42,267 nt of DNA from Balneolaceae bacterium. Lineage in GTDB: Bacteria > Bacteroidota > Rhodothermia > Balneolales > Balneolaceae. The stretch covers positions 1-42,267 of the forward strand of contig JAFIFB010000078.1 in assembly GCA_020832285.1 (NCBI GenBank), in the 5' to 3' direction. This document shows positions 8,241 to 16,455 of this stretch, in pieces (position 1 is the first letter of the stretch; the number at the start of each line of letters is the position of its first letter). The position numbers and the translations under genes are program-made. The notes below the pieces were generated by a model, which saw nothing but the letters and a program-made list of their open reading frames with translations, was not told the origin of the DNA and searched no databases.

Positions 8241-9935
8241 TCAGTCAGATATCCGTTCAAACAACAGATCCCAAACCCTGCCGCTGGATGCCCTGAATCC
8301 GGTTATCGAACCGCTCTCTTCTTCAAACGTAATCCGGTTAATGTGCCAGGCATCTCCCCTGAAGAGATTTTCGGAAACGGGTGTCAGGTTGATGTCTCCT
8401 GTTCGAAGATGACGGGCAATGAGTTTACCCTCTTCCAGTACAACCGAATAGGTCGTTTGCAGCTCTTCGCTAAAATAGTAACCTGTAAACTTTTCCAACT
8501 CCTCTTCCCTGTAATCTACGGGCATTTCACGGACAAATTCAGCAGGTGCCTCTGATGGTTGAACCTCCGCTCTCATCTGTCCCTCATGATTGGTAAAACG
8601 AACAGTGACCTGAGTTCCGGGCAGATGGAACAGCTCTTTTTCAACCGGAATCAGCGGTACACTCAGATTTCCGGTGGAATAGAGCAAAATTCCATCTCTG
8701 ATGATAAAATTTCTTGTTACAGCATTATGATGATTCACATAATGCCCTTCGAACTGTTTCAGATGATCGGGATCAAATGTCTGATAATCTTTTTCATTAT
8801 AAAGAGGCTCCGGGCCTGATGAATCGACATGATCGTCCAGGTATATATCGGCAATCTGCATGGCGTAGCGCGCCGGATTGAACGAAGCGTAATTACTAAA
8901 GACAATCACGGCAAAATCGTGATCGGGAAATCGTCCCATAAATGTGCGATACCCTGCATCTGAACCTCCATGCTGAATTCGATTCAGCCCTTTGTGTTCA
9001 TCCACAAACTGACCAAGTGCACCGCCGAAAGTATCTCCGTTATTGAGCGTTGCTTTCTCGTTCATCGCTTCAACAAGGGATGTTTTTTCAGAATCCGGCC
9101 GGTTCATGAAAATTGCCCAGCGGCTCAGGTCTTCAACTCTGGTGAACAGACTGGTTGCCCCGGCGTTAGCGTAGCTGAGAACCCGCTTTTTGTAGCTATT
9201 GTTACTACGGTCAGAGTAGTAGGAATAGGCGCGGTTTGGTACAATTTTTTCATGATCATCATAAAAGAAAGTATTCTCCATTCCCAGAGGCTCAAAAATA
9301 TTTTTAATCGCAAACTCATTAAACGACATACCTGACACCCTTGCGGCGACCTCTCCCAGTAGTGTAAAGCCGGTGTTACTGTAAAGGTATTGTTCACCCG
9401 GCAGAAAATTGAGTTCCTGCTGACGGCCGGTGTATCTGAGAATATGCTCTTTGGTGATCACATCATCCAGACGCCACCCGGCCATGCCAAGCAGATTCCA
9501 CTGGTCGCGCATGCCGCTTGTGTGATTGGCAAGATGGCGCAGTGTGATCGTATGGCCAAAATCGGGCACTTCGGGAATATAATCGCGAATATCATCATCA
9601 ATAGAGAGTTTGCCCTGCTGTTCCAGTAATAAAATTGCATATACCGTAAACTGCTTGGAGATGGAGGCGATATGATAAATAGTCTCAGATGTATTTGGAA
9701 TATTATATTCGAGATTTGCCTGGCCGAATCCATTCGAGTAAACCATGCGGCCGTCATACACAACTGCAACCGATCCACCTGGCTTTTCACCGTTGTCCCA
9801 CTGCCTGAAAAGTGCATCCACTTTTTCCGCCTTTTCACGAAGCTCCGCTTCTTTCTTTTGTTCAGGAGATGAGTGGCCCAAAACGATTAAACAGGCCAAA
9901 AGTACCGGGATAACAAGAAGAATATTTCTTTTCAT
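8241..9935 (-). CDS. Serine hydrolase, beta-lactamase class C/penicillin-binding-protein family
   Basis: The product has 564 residues and an N-terminal signal segment (about 4-22). The beta-lactamase fold covers about 40-370, with the catalytic SISK tetrad at 91-94 (HIASISKQFT), the YSN motif at 185-187 (YLYSNTGF) and a C-terminal HGG triad within RIQHGGSDAGYRT. About 190 residues follow in two small beta-rich blocks (FEGHYVN... and FTGYYFSEELQ...), as in many Bacteroidota members of PF00144. Such proteins are secreted or periplasmic esterases or D-amino-peptidases of mostly unknown substrate. True beta-lactamase activity is possible but less likely given the C-terminal extension. It stands alone, convergent to the TRAP operon. 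Confidence 0.85.
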   Translation of the reverse strand: MKRNILLVIPVLLACLIVLGHSSPEQKKEAELREKAEKVDALFRQWDNGEKPGGSVAVVYDGRMVYSNGFGQANLEYNIPNTSETIYHIASISKQFTVYAILLLEQQGKLSIDDDIRDYIPEVPDFGHTITLRHLANHTSGMRDQWNLLGMAGWRLDDVITKEHILRYTGRQQELNFLPGEQYLYSNTGFTLLGEVAARVSGMSFNEFAIKNIFEPLGMENTFFYDDHEKIVPNRAYSYYSDRSNNSYKKRVLSYANAGATSLFTRVEDLSRWAIFMNRPDSEKTSLVEAMNEKATLNNGDTFGGALGQFVDEHKGLNRIQHGGSDAGYRTFMGRFPDHDFAVIVFSNYASFNPARYAMQIADIYLDDHVDSSGPEPLYNEKDYQTFDPDHLKQFEGHYVNHHNAVTRNFIIRDGILLYSTGNLSVPLIPVEKELFHLPGTQVTVRFTNHEGQMRAEVQPSEAPAEFVREMPVDYREEELEKFTGYYFSEELQTTYSVVLEEGKLIARHLRTGDINLTPVSENLFRGDAWHINRITFEEESGSITGFRASSGRVWDLLFERISD

Positions 9936-10043
9936 AACAAGAAAACTTGAAGCATCGGAGAGTAATTAAATATAGAATATTTTTCAATTCACACAACTGT
10001 AACCGGAGAAAAATCCGGGATCCTTGCTGTCGCGGGCATCTGC

Positions 10044-10215
10044 CCTGAAATGCCTCAAAGCCAACCAAGCTCTCAATCCACAACTCTTGCAGGAACTCCG
10101 CTCCGCTTCGTACTCTGCCAGGTTGTTTAAGTAGCGACCTGGCAGAGTGCCCAGTGTTTTTCCGGGATCCTGCCCCTTGGGTTCGCTATGCGGCAAGAGT
10201 CGCGGGGGATCTGGC
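10044..10215. repeat. 172-base repeat unit A
   Basis: It runs from CTGAAATGCCTCAAAGCC to the next cognate boundary at about 10216. Inside is a perfect hairpin: CTCTGCCAGG (10113-10122) pairs with CCTGGCAGAG (10138-10147) around a 15-base loop. It is closely similar to 10606-10777. A related, decayed block occurs at 16376-16455. Confidence 0.8.
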
Positions 10216-10220
10216 ATGAA

Positions 10221-10347
10221 ACGCCTCTATGATATTCGATTCTTGAGATGTAACGACGTAACGATTTTCGATCTGATGGCATTAAAATCGCTACGTCGAA
10301 TATCGAATATCTCATAAATCATTCAATCATAACGACATCTTGGCTCC
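10221..10347. repeat. 127-base palindromic repeat, copy 1
   Basis: It matches 16235-16361 along its whole length with the same spacing. The core has ACGTAACGATTTTCG and AAAATCGCTACG arms, with outer GATATTCGA/TCGAATATC symmetry. It ends at CATAACGACATCTTGGCTCC, matched by a near-identical end in copy 2. Non-coding. Confidence 0.8.
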
Positions 10348-10410
10348 ATAAATAAATCCCATTTTAGGATCTAACAGAACCATTGTAGGAAAAAATATGG
10401 TTTTTGTTCA

Positions 10411-10464
10411 GCGACCTGGCTGTGGCCGGTACATTTCCGGGCTCTTGGCATAGTCGCGAGGCAC
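10411..10464. repeat. Partial 172-base repeat unit
   Basis: The block AGCGACCTGGCTGTGG...TTTCCGGGCTCTTGGC...GTCGCGAGGCACTAC matches the right half of the 172-base units. It is interrupted at its right boundary by the palindromic element at 10465-10602; the next unit resumes directly after that element. Confidence 0.65.
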
Positions 10465-10602
10465 TACTGTTATGTCAAACATAAAATGTCGGGTAAGTCA
10501 TCTGACGAGTTTTTTAAAATATACTCCAATAGAAAAGATTGTGAAGATCCCGGATCGACTCGTCTGATGACTCTCTCACATTTTTACAATTGACACGACA
10601 TT
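10465..10602. repeat. Dispersed palindromic element, copy 2 (inverted orientation)
   Basis: Inner arms are GTCATCTGACGAGT (10497-10510) and ACTCGTCTGATGAC (10558-10571). Outer ends TGTTATGTCAA and TTGACACGACA are inverted to each other. Orientation is opposite to copies 1, 4 and 5. It splits a 172-base repeat array at a unit boundary, which gives a before/after picture of insertion. Confidence 0.85.
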
Positions 10603-10605
10603 ACT

Positions 10606-10777
10606 CTGAAATGCCTGAAAGCCAACCAAGCACTCAATCCACAACTCTTGCAGGAACTCCGCTTTGCTACGTACTCTGCCAGGTTGTTTAAGAAGCGACC
10701 TGGCAGAGTGCCCGGTGCTTTTCCGGGCTCCTGTCCCGTGTGGAATCGCTATGCGGCAAGAGTCGCGGGCACTACCG
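10606..10777. repeat. 172-base repeat unit B
   Basis: It is closely similar to 10044-10215 and keeps the same hairpin: CTCTGCCAGG (10674-10683) with CCTGGCAGAG (10699-10708), again with a 15-base loop. A third, decayed unit follows at about 10778-10880 (ATGCCTTAAAGTCAATTATTC ... TTGCCAGGTTGTTTGG). Confidence 0.8.
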
Positions 10778-10930
10778 TGATATGCCTTAAAGTCAATTAT
10801 TCCACAGTTCGCAACGCTGACAGATCCAGTGGGTGCCCCGAGGGGTCGGCACGCCGCAGTCGCTTGCCAGGTTGTTTGGATCGAACCACTAAACACATAC
10901 AGGGTTCAAACTTGGAGGTTTCGTTAAGCT

Positions 10931-11434
10931 TCATTTCCTGATTTGACTCATTGAGCGCAGCCACCCGGAAACTTCCGGACTTCCTTCAGCCGGAGACCAG
11001 GAAGCGAAGGCTTTGTCTGTCTGTGCATTATAGGGGCCTTTTTTAGCTTCAAACAGAATAGTGTCTGGTTTCAGTACGAGAAAGGAGTGCCACACGTTCG
11101 GCTCAATATCCACCAATCCCGGAACCGGTACAGCGGACAAATCGGATACGGTTTTCACTTCTCCCTTATCATCATGCGTAAAAAAACGAATTGACCCTCT
11201 CAGAACCACGATTGATTCGGTTGCGTGTGGCACCGGATGGTAGTGTGGACGCACGTAGGTACCCGGTTGCAAAAAATTAAGCATTCTCTGCACTTCCGCT
11301 TCCTGGGAACGGTGCAGAGGCAAAATCATACGCAGACGTTCACTTTCTCTTGATGCCTTTAGTCCATTTTCGATCAGCTCATCTGTTAGCTCAAACAGAT
11401 CGCCAGATATATTTTCGAATGCAAGTTTAGTCAT
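10931..11434 (-). CDS. WbuC-family cupin-fold metalloprotein
   Basis: The product has 167 residues. The pattern QRMLNFLQPGTYVRPHYHPVP (about 49-69), then ESIVVLRGSIRFF, a WHSFLVLKPDTILFEAKKGPY block and the terminal FASWSPAEG are those of the WbuC-type cupins found beside O-antigen genes in other bacteria. The metal-binding residues are likely His64, His66, His70 and the later WH histidine (inference from cupin motif 1 and 2 spacing). Substrate unknown. It starts 23 bases after the M20 amidohydrolase stop, so the two are probably co-transcribed; no sugar-nucleotide genes are near. Confidence 0.82.
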   Translation of the reverse strand: MTKLAFENISGDLFELTDELIENGLKASRESERLRMILPLHRSQEAEVQRMLNFLQPGTYVRPHYHPVPHATESIVVLRGSIRFFTHDDKGEVKTVSDLSAVPVPGLVDIEPNVWHSFLVLKPDTILFEAKKGPYNAQTDKAFASWSPAEGSPEVSGWLRSMSQIRK

Positions 11435-11457
11435 TATTAATTTTTTACGGAAACAGG

Positions 11458-12642
11458 TCAGCCCAGTGCCAGCCCGGCCATAAGTGCTGAACCGGTCAGA
11501 AAAGCGCGCTCATCCACATTATATCGCGGATGGTGCCAGCTCCACTGGGAATCTGTCTCTTCACTTCCGCTTCCCAGAAAGAAAAACGCTCCCGGAAACT
11601 CCTGCTGGTAAAAGGAGAAATCTTCACCGGCCATCAGCGGCCTTTCCATTTCAATCACGTTTTCTTCACCCAGAACAAGACGGGCTGCTTTCTGCAGTTT
11701 CTGTGTACTTTCCTCATTATTCACAACTGCCGGGTAACCTTCACTGAAATAGAATGTATAACTTCCGCCGTTACCCTCTGTAATACTTTTTACGATCGCT
11801 TCCATCCGGTCTCTGATAAACCGGGCTGTATCCATTGAAAAAGCACGCACAGTGCCCTGCATCACTGCTTTACCCGGAATCACATTAAAAGCCGAGCCCG
11901 CTTCAATTTTCCCGACCGTAATGACAGCTGGTTCCGTGGGATCAATCGACCGGCTGATAATGGTTTGAAACTGGTTGATTACCTGTGCTGCCAGAACAAT
12001 CGGGTCTACAGCCGTGTGCGGAGCTGCCGCATGGCCCCCTTTCCCAATCACTTCCACACCAAACTCCATCGTGCAGGCCATAAATGGGCCCGGTTTTACA
12101 GCGATCTGTCCCGGTTTATAGTTTGGGTTGGTGTGAAGCCCGAAAATCTCTTTTACTCCATGTTTTTGTAATACACCGCTTTCGGTCATCACACGGCCGC
12201 CACCTGGTAATTTCTCTTCAGCCGGCTGAAATACCAGCACCACTTTTCCATCAAGGTGTTCACGCAGATCGGACAAAATTCTTGCCGTTCCAAGCAAATT
12301 TGCGGTGTGAGCGTCATGGCCGCAGCAGTGAGCAGCACCGGGACGTTCGGAAAGAAACTCTTTTTTGACATCTCCCTCTTCATCCATCGGAAGGGCATCG
12401 ATATCGGCACGAAGTGCAATGGCCCGCCCGGAAGGTTTTCCTTCAATAATGCCCACACACCCGGTCTCCAGTGGCTTTTCGGTTTTAATTCCGATTTTTT
12501 TCAATTCATGCAGTATGTACTCTGTCGTATCAAACTCTTTGAAGCTGACTTCGGGATTTTTATGAAGATGTCTTCGGGTCTGAACCATATATTCAAAATA
12601 TGTTTCTGCTTTTTCCCGGATTGCGCTTGCTAAATCAGCCAT
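11458..12642 (-). CDS. M20-family amidohydrolase (N-acyl amino acid hydrolase type)
   Basis: The product has 394 residues, the standard length. Motifs in order are ALRADIDALPMDEE (about 96-109), GAAHCCGHDAHTANLLG with metal/activation Cys and His residues (about 126-142), VLVFQPAEE carrying the catalytic Glu pair (about 159-167), FGLHTNP (about 191-197) and MAGEDFSFYQQEFPGAFFFLG. These define the M20D amidohydrolases (hippurate, IAA-amino acid, N-acetyl amino acid deacylases). It has no signal peptide and so acts in the cytoplasm. First gene of a two-gene unit with the cupin, divergent from the alcohol dehydrogenase gene. Confidence 0.93.
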   Translation of the reverse strand: MADLASAIREKAETYFEYMVQTRRHLHKNPEVSFKEFDTTEYILHELKKIGIKTEKPLETGCVGIIEGKPSGRAIALRADIDALPMDEEGDVKKEFLSERPGAAHCCGHDAHTANLLGTARILSDLREHLDGKVVLVFQPAEEKLPGGGRVMTESGVLQKHGVKEIFGLHTNPNYKPGQIAVKPGPFMACTMEFGVEVIGKGGHAAAPHTAVDPIVLAAQVINQFQTIISRSIDPTEPAVITVGKIEAGSAFNVIPGKAVMQGTVRAFSMDTARFIRDRMEAIVKSITEGNGGSYTFYFSEGYPAVVNNEESTQKLQKAARLVLGEENVIEMERPLMAGEDFSFYQQEFPGAFFFLGSGSEETDSQWSWHHPRYNVDERAFLTGSALMAGLALG

Positions 12643-12755
12643 ATGTGAATTTCTTCTTTGTTAAATCTGTTAAAATATGAGTGAAGGAACGATGAAACAA
12701 CGATCTTTCTGTAAGTGCTGGTCACCTAACCAATGATAATCAAATTTACATAATT

Positions 12756-13976
12756 ATGAACTCATTTGAAGTCCACATTCCAACACGAATTTATTTCGGA
12801 GAAGAAAAGGCCGATGATTTTTTTGAACAGCTTCGTTCTTACGGCTCACACGCAATGCTGGTAATCGGAGGAGGCAGCGTTCAAAAGCTTGGCTATCTGG
12901 ATGAAGTAATAGCACATCTTGAAAAAAGAGGATTAGAATATACGCTGTTTGAAGGGATTGAGCCAAATCCCCACGCAGCCACAATCGATAAAGCTGCGGC
13001 TCTTGGTAAAGAAAAAGATGTCGACTTTCTGCTTGCGTTTGGCGGTGGTTCTGTAATGGATGCATCCAAGTCGATTGCCGGGCTGATACACGACAATGAA
13101 ACAGAAATCTGGCCTTTCGTTCTGGGTGAACCCAGATATAATACCATGAAAGGTGCTCTGCCGGTAACCACCATTCCCACAACGGCGGCAACGGCTTCAG
13201 AAGTAACTGCCCATGCTGTCATCTCCAACCCCGATGTTAAAGGAAAATCACCGGTCAGCTATCCTTTTTTCAAACCATCGGCTTCCTGGTTAAACCCCGC
13301 CTACCACACTTCACTCCCGGCAGAAACCACGCGTGATGGTGCGTCTGACATTCTGAGCCATGTGTTTGAAAACTATGTACTCGGAGGAAATGATTCTCCA
13401 CCGGCCGACCGCTATAGCGAAGGGGTGATGCAAACAGTGATCGAAACTTTACCGAAAGTGCTCGATGATCCTGAAAATGAATCCCTCCGCGGACAAATGC
13501 TCTGGTCTTCCACACTGGCGCTGAACACCATTCAGGTTGCCGGCCGTAAACCCGAACCTTTCATTCTCCACAATCTGGAGCACTCATTAAGCGGATACAG
13601 TCCCCGGCTTGCACACGGGCGCGGCCTTGCTATTCTCTATCCTGCTTACTTCAAATGGCTGATGGAAAATGATCGTGTGGTTGACAGGCTTGCCCTAATG
13701 GGTGAAAAGCTTTTTGGCATTAAAACGGATGATGAATATGAGGGAGCCGCTGAATTTATCGCAATATTTGAAGAGTGGCTGAATGATAACGGACTTTATC
13801 ACCGCCTTTCTGATGTGGACATTCCTCCCAAGGCTTTTCATGAAATTGCCAGTTATACCATAAGGGTTTATGGTGGTGGTAATGATATGAATGCAGCCGG
13901 ACCCTTAGATAAACAAGGAATTGTGGAAATTTTTGAAAAAACAGAAGAGCAGGTTTACGAAAAAGCAGAACCTTAA
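12756..13976 (+). CDS. Iron-containing alcohol dehydrogenase (butanol dehydrogenase/YqhD-like)
   Basis: The product has 406 residues and is slightly longer than YqhD. The nucleotide site GGGSVMDASK lies at about 97-106. Likely iron ligands are Asp198 and His202 (DGASDILSH), His272 (FILHNLEHSLSGY) and His287 (RLAHGRG), all present, so the protein looks active. It reduces aldehydes or oxidises alcohols with NAD(P)H in the cytoplasm. The N-terminal FEVHIPTRIYFGEE is the BDH-type start. It is divergent from the M20 gene across 113 bases and followed by a hairpin at 14010-14049. Confidence 0.92.
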   Translation: MNSFEVHIPTRIYFGEEKADDFFEQLRSYGSHAMLVIGGGSVQKLGYLDEVIAHLEKRGLEYTLFEGIEPNPHAATIDKAAALGKEKDVDFLLAFGGGSVMDASKSIAGLIHDNETEIWPFVLGEPRYNTMKGALPVTTIPTTAATASEVTAHAVISNPDVKGKSPVSYPFFKPSASWLNPAYHTSLPAETTRDGASDILSHVFENYVLGGNDSPPADRYSEGVMQTVIETLPKVLDDPENESLRGQMLWSSTLALNTIQVAGRKPEPFILHNLEHSLSGYSPRLAHGRGLAILYPAYFKWLMENDRVVDRLALMGEKLFGIKTDDEYEGAAEFIAIFEEWLNDNGLYHRLSDVDIPPKAFHEIASYTIRVYGGGNDMNAAGPLDKQGIVEIFEKTEEQVYEKAEP

Positions 13977-14009
13977 ACCTCAATGATCTATGAGTGCTCT
14001 GTATTGTCC

Positions 14010-14049
14010 AAAGGGCAGGCTAAAATGTACAACGGGCAGCCTGCCCTTT
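14010..14049. terminator. Hairpin after the alcohol dehydrogenase gene
   Basis: A perfect 12-base stem, AAAGGGCAGGCT (14010-14021) with AGCCTGCCCTTT (14038-14049), has a 16-base loop and lies 34 bases past the stop. There is only a short T stretch in the stem end, so termination is likely but the site may be a REP-like palindrome instead. Confidence 0.6.
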
Positions 14050-14178
14050 AACCCTGAACTCACAGCAGGTTCCTCTTATTTTCCGCGAATCAAAAATCTT
14101 TTCCTCAGTAATCCCGAACTGTCAAATAATTTTCAAGGGTAATTGATCTTATACAAGAGAAAAGATTTCGTTTTTTAT

Positions 14179-14202
14179 GTTGAATAAAACTCATTATTCA
14201 AC
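14179..14202. repeat. Short perfect hairpin upstream of porin
   Basis: GTTGAATAA (14179-14187) pairs with TTATTCAAC (14194-14202) around a 6-base loop. AT-rich stem, function unknown. Confidence 0.5.
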
Positions 14203-14230
14203 GAAACTTGTCATCCAAATGATGGCACGT

Positions 14231-14281
14231 AAGCGTTATATAAAAAGAGTGCCCTCCGGCACGGGGTATGTTGTAACGCTT
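14231..14281. repeat. Nested inverted repeat upstream of porin
   Basis: Outer arms are AAGCGTTA (14231-14238) and TAACGCTT (14274-14281). An inner hairpin has GTGCC (14249-14253) and GGCAC (14258-14262) with loop CTCC. It lies about 240 bases before the porin start and could be a structured leader, a small RNA or a decayed element. Confidence 0.5.
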
Positions 14282-14522
14282 AAACAAAAAGAATTTTAGG
14301 AAGTTGAAAATAGCCTTTATTCTGTAAAGGAATCTCTTCCAGAATTCGCTCCTGCTTAATCAATTCTTCATTTCTGAAAGCTAAATTTATAGTACAGAGA
14401 AGTAACAAAAAATGAGAGTTCCTGGGAGAGATTTCAAAGTGAAATAATAAACCAGATAAAACAGACTCCCTTACTCCTCTCAGCTATTTTTATATGGAGA
14501 ACCCAAAGAGATCAGGAAGAAG

Positions 14523-15629
14523 ATGAAAAAAAGAATGGCTCCTTTCACCCTGTCTGTTCTGTTTATTTTATTAATACTTTCAACACAGACTCAAGCACAA
14601 ATTAACCTTGATGTAGGCGGTTATATGCAAACCTGGTACATTGCCGAGCAGCAGAATGAGCTGCTCGATATAAATGGTAATGTTTACGACACCAGTGTTC
14701 AGGGGTTTCGCATGAGAAGAGCGCGAACTGTTGCGCGCGGTCAAATTAGCGAATCTTTCAGTGCGGCTACCTGGATGGAATTTGCCGGCAGCTCCCCCAC
14801 CCTGCTCTGCTTCTATGCCGATGCGCACATTAAGCCGTGGCTTAACATCCGCTTTGGCCAGTTCATCATGCCAGGGCAATCTTTTGATACGGGAAGACTG
14901 CCCTCATCTCTGCTTATATTTTACGACCGCGCCTCGATCACATCCACTCTCTCCAGAACCATGGGCTTTGACCTGTTCCGGGATATCGGGGTGATGGCAT
15001 ACGGTCAGCACGGCCGGCTTTGGTACGGAATCCATGCAAGTAATGGAAGCGGTCGGTTTCAGCACGCTGGATCAAACATCACCGAACGGAATGCAGGAAG
15101 CGGAATCTACGGTGGAAGGGTTGATTTTGAGATGTTTGATGGCTTTACACTTGGCGGACACTTCTCCACAAACCAGCAGCGAAATGTGGTTCAGAACGGC
15201 ACCGGCCCGTTTGATATCAACCGCACCTCCTACTCGTTCAGAGCCATTACCAACAACCTGGGAATAGACGGTCTATTCAGCCAGTTCGAATACATGCAGC
15301 TCACCTCTAAAGACAGCAATGGAGGCATGGTGCTCAACGACGAAGGAGAATACAACCTTCACGGCTTTTACGCTCAAATCGGCTATCGTATCACTGCCGA
15401 CTGGCACGTCCTGGGGCGATATGATGAGATGACCCAAAAACCGGGACAGACGTTCGAAACCGGGCGCTTCCATACCAACAGATATGTACTTGGAGTATCC
15501 CGCTACATCCGGCATGACGGCAACGAAATCGTGCGGACTCACCTCAATTACTCATTCGGAAAATCCGGCCCGATGGAATTGAGCGACTCGATTCTGGTAC
15601 TCGTTTTCCAGCTAAGATTTATACCGTAA
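14523..15629 (+). CDS. OprP/OprO-type (phosphate-selective family) outer membrane porin
   Basis: The product has 368 residues with a clean signal peptide ending at TQTQAQ (about 26). The mature start INLDVGGYMQTWYI, then GFRMRRARTVARGQISESFSAATWMEFAG, and INIRFGQFIMPGQ-like WLNIRFGQFIMPGQ (about 107-120) match the PF07396 porin family. The C-terminus ends in alternating beta strands (LVLVFQLRFIP), as for 16-strand barrels. Family name aside, substrate is unknown and no phosphate genes are near. A polyanion or sugar role is possible. It stands alone after a 546-base gap. Confidence 0.8.
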   Translation: MKKRMAPFTLSVLFILLILSTQTQAQINLDVGGYMQTWYIAEQQNELLDINGNVYDTSVQGFRMRRARTVARGQISESFSAATWMEFAGSSPTLLCFYADAHIKPWLNIRFGQFIMPGQSFDTGRLPSSLLIFYDRASITSTLSRTMGFDLFRDIGVMAYGQHGRLWYGIHASNGSGRFQHAGSNITERNAGSGIYGGRVDFEMFDGFTLGGHFSTNQQRNVVQNGTGPFDINRTSYSFRAITNNLGIDGLFSQFEYMQLTSKDSNGGMVLNDEGEYNLHGFYAQIGYRITADWHVLGRYDEMTQKPGQTFETGRFHTNRYVLGVSRYIRHDGNEIVRTHLNYSFGKSGPMELSDSILVLVFQLRFIP

Positions 15630-15742
15630 CGTCCAAACCTGACATGGTTTTTTCTTTTTTCAATCCTATTAAACATGGTGATTACTCAAACCTGATTTCA
15701 TTATATTTGAAAAAGAAATTTAACTGATTCCAAACTCAAAAC

Positions 15743-16045
15743 ATGCACTACCTTCTGATCTACGAACTGAGCACCGATTACCTGGAACGCCGCGGGGAAT
15801 TCCGGGATGAACACCTTAAAATGGCCTGGGATGCACATGAAAAAGGCGATCTGATTCTTGGCGGGGCACTTCAGGAGCCGGCTGACTGCGCTTTTCTCCT
15901 GTTTGAAGGAGATTCTCCAAAAGCCGCAGAGAATTTTGCCAAAAGCGATCCGTACGTAAAAAATGGTCTCATCGAAAATTGGAGAGTCCGTCCCTGGATG
16001 ACGGTAGTGGGAGAGATGGCTGCATCACCCGTAAAGCCAGAGTAA
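15743..16045 (+). CDS. YciI-family protein
   Basis: The product has 100 residues, typical of YCII-related proteins (PF03795). The pattern YLLIYELSTDYLERRGEFRDEHLKMAWDAHEKGDLILGGALQEP (read in segments, residues 3-47) contains the conserved His of the putative active site (EFRDEH) and the GDLILGGAL strand. SDPYVKNGL (about 74-82) carries the partner Asp. A small cytoplasmic ferredoxin-like-fold dimer; enzymatic role is not established for most members. Confidence 0.88.
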   Translation: MHYLLIYELSTDYLERRGEFRDEHLKMAWDAHEKGDLILGGALQEPADCAFLLFEGDSPKAAENFAKSDPYVKNGLIENWRVRPWMTVVGEMAASPVKPE

Positions 16046-16098
16046 GCCGGATTTCGTTTCACTGGAATCGCTTCGCTTGGTGCTCACAGCAATTTCAC

Positions 16099-16207
16099 TA
16101 AACGAAGTGTAAGCTTTTGATATAACGTACTTTATGATCCAAATATGGGATTTTCGAATGATCCCGACCGCAGTCGGGACTGTTTTTCTGCGACATTTCC
16201 TCCTCAG
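16099..16207. repeat. Shared intergenic repeat, copy 1
   Basis: It matches 22371-22478: both begin TAAACGAAGTGTAA, pass TTATGATCCA and end CTGTTTTTCTGCGACATTT followed by CCTCAG. This copy has an extra hairpin TCCCGAC/GTCGGGA (16162-16179) absent from the other. Confidence 0.65.
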
Positions 16208-16234
16208 AGAATTCAGTACTTACATTGTTTTCAA

Positions 16235-16361
16235 ACGTCTCTTTGATATCCGATTTTTGAGATTTAACGACGTAACGATATTCGATCTGATGGGCATAAA
16301 ATCGCTACATCGAATATCGAAAATCTCATAAATCTTTCAATCATAACGATATATTGGCTCC
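16235..16361. repeat. 127-base palindromic repeat, copy 2
   Basis: It is similar to 10221-10347 end to end with no visible length difference. Both copies lie beside material of the 172-base unit, so the two form a repeated composite. Confidence 0.8.
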
Positions 16362-16375
16362 TGTCACGTACGTTT

Positions 16376-16455
16376 TTGCAGGGGTTCAAAAAATGGCACT
16401 CCGCTCAAACTCTGGCAGGTTGTTAAATATAGTGCCCTGACAGATTGCATGGTGA
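16376..16455. repeat. Decayed fragment of the 172-base repeat unit
   Basis: The order TTGCAGG, CTCCGCT, CTCTGGCAGGTTGTT and GTGCCCTGACAGA follows the centre of units A and B, but the hairpin arms no longer match. Confidence 0.5.

Larger units (their letters stand above)
9936..10930. other. 1-kb intergenic repeat cluster
   Basis: No gene is supported here; reading frames in the stretch are repeat translations. In order it holds a 172-base repeat unit, a 127-base palindromic repeat shared with 16.2 kb, a partial 172-base unit, one copy of the dispersed palindromic element inserted in that unit, a second full 172-base unit, and a decayed third. The whole lies upstream of the serine hydrolase and downstream of the cupin gene. 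Confidence 0.75.
14050..14522. other. Leader region of the porin gene with two hairpins
   Basis: There is no gene. Two separate structures stand out: GTTGAATAA/TTATTCAAC at 14179-14202 and a nested structure at 14231-14281. The rest is AT-rich and ends in AGGAAGAAG shortly before ATG 14523, one of the few purine-rich ribosome-site-like stretches in the window. Confidence 0.5.

Noticed and set aside
8241-9935. Serine hydrolase as a true antibiotic-resistance beta-lactamase
   Set aside because: The SxxK and YxN motifs are shared by the wider esterase/peptidase family, and the 190-residue extension is not seen in class C beta-lactamases.
10044-10880. The 172-base repeats as a CRISPR array
   Set aside because: Units are long, unequal and decayed, with no regular short repeat/spacer pattern and no cas genes in the window.
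14523-15629. The porin as part of a phosphate-uptake locus
   Set aside because: There are no pst, pho or phosphatase genes nearby; the family name alone does not set the substrate.
16134-16331. Small open frame between the YciI and DUF5777 genes
   Set aside because: It is translation of two intergenic repeats, and a similar translation appears at the 10-kb copy.
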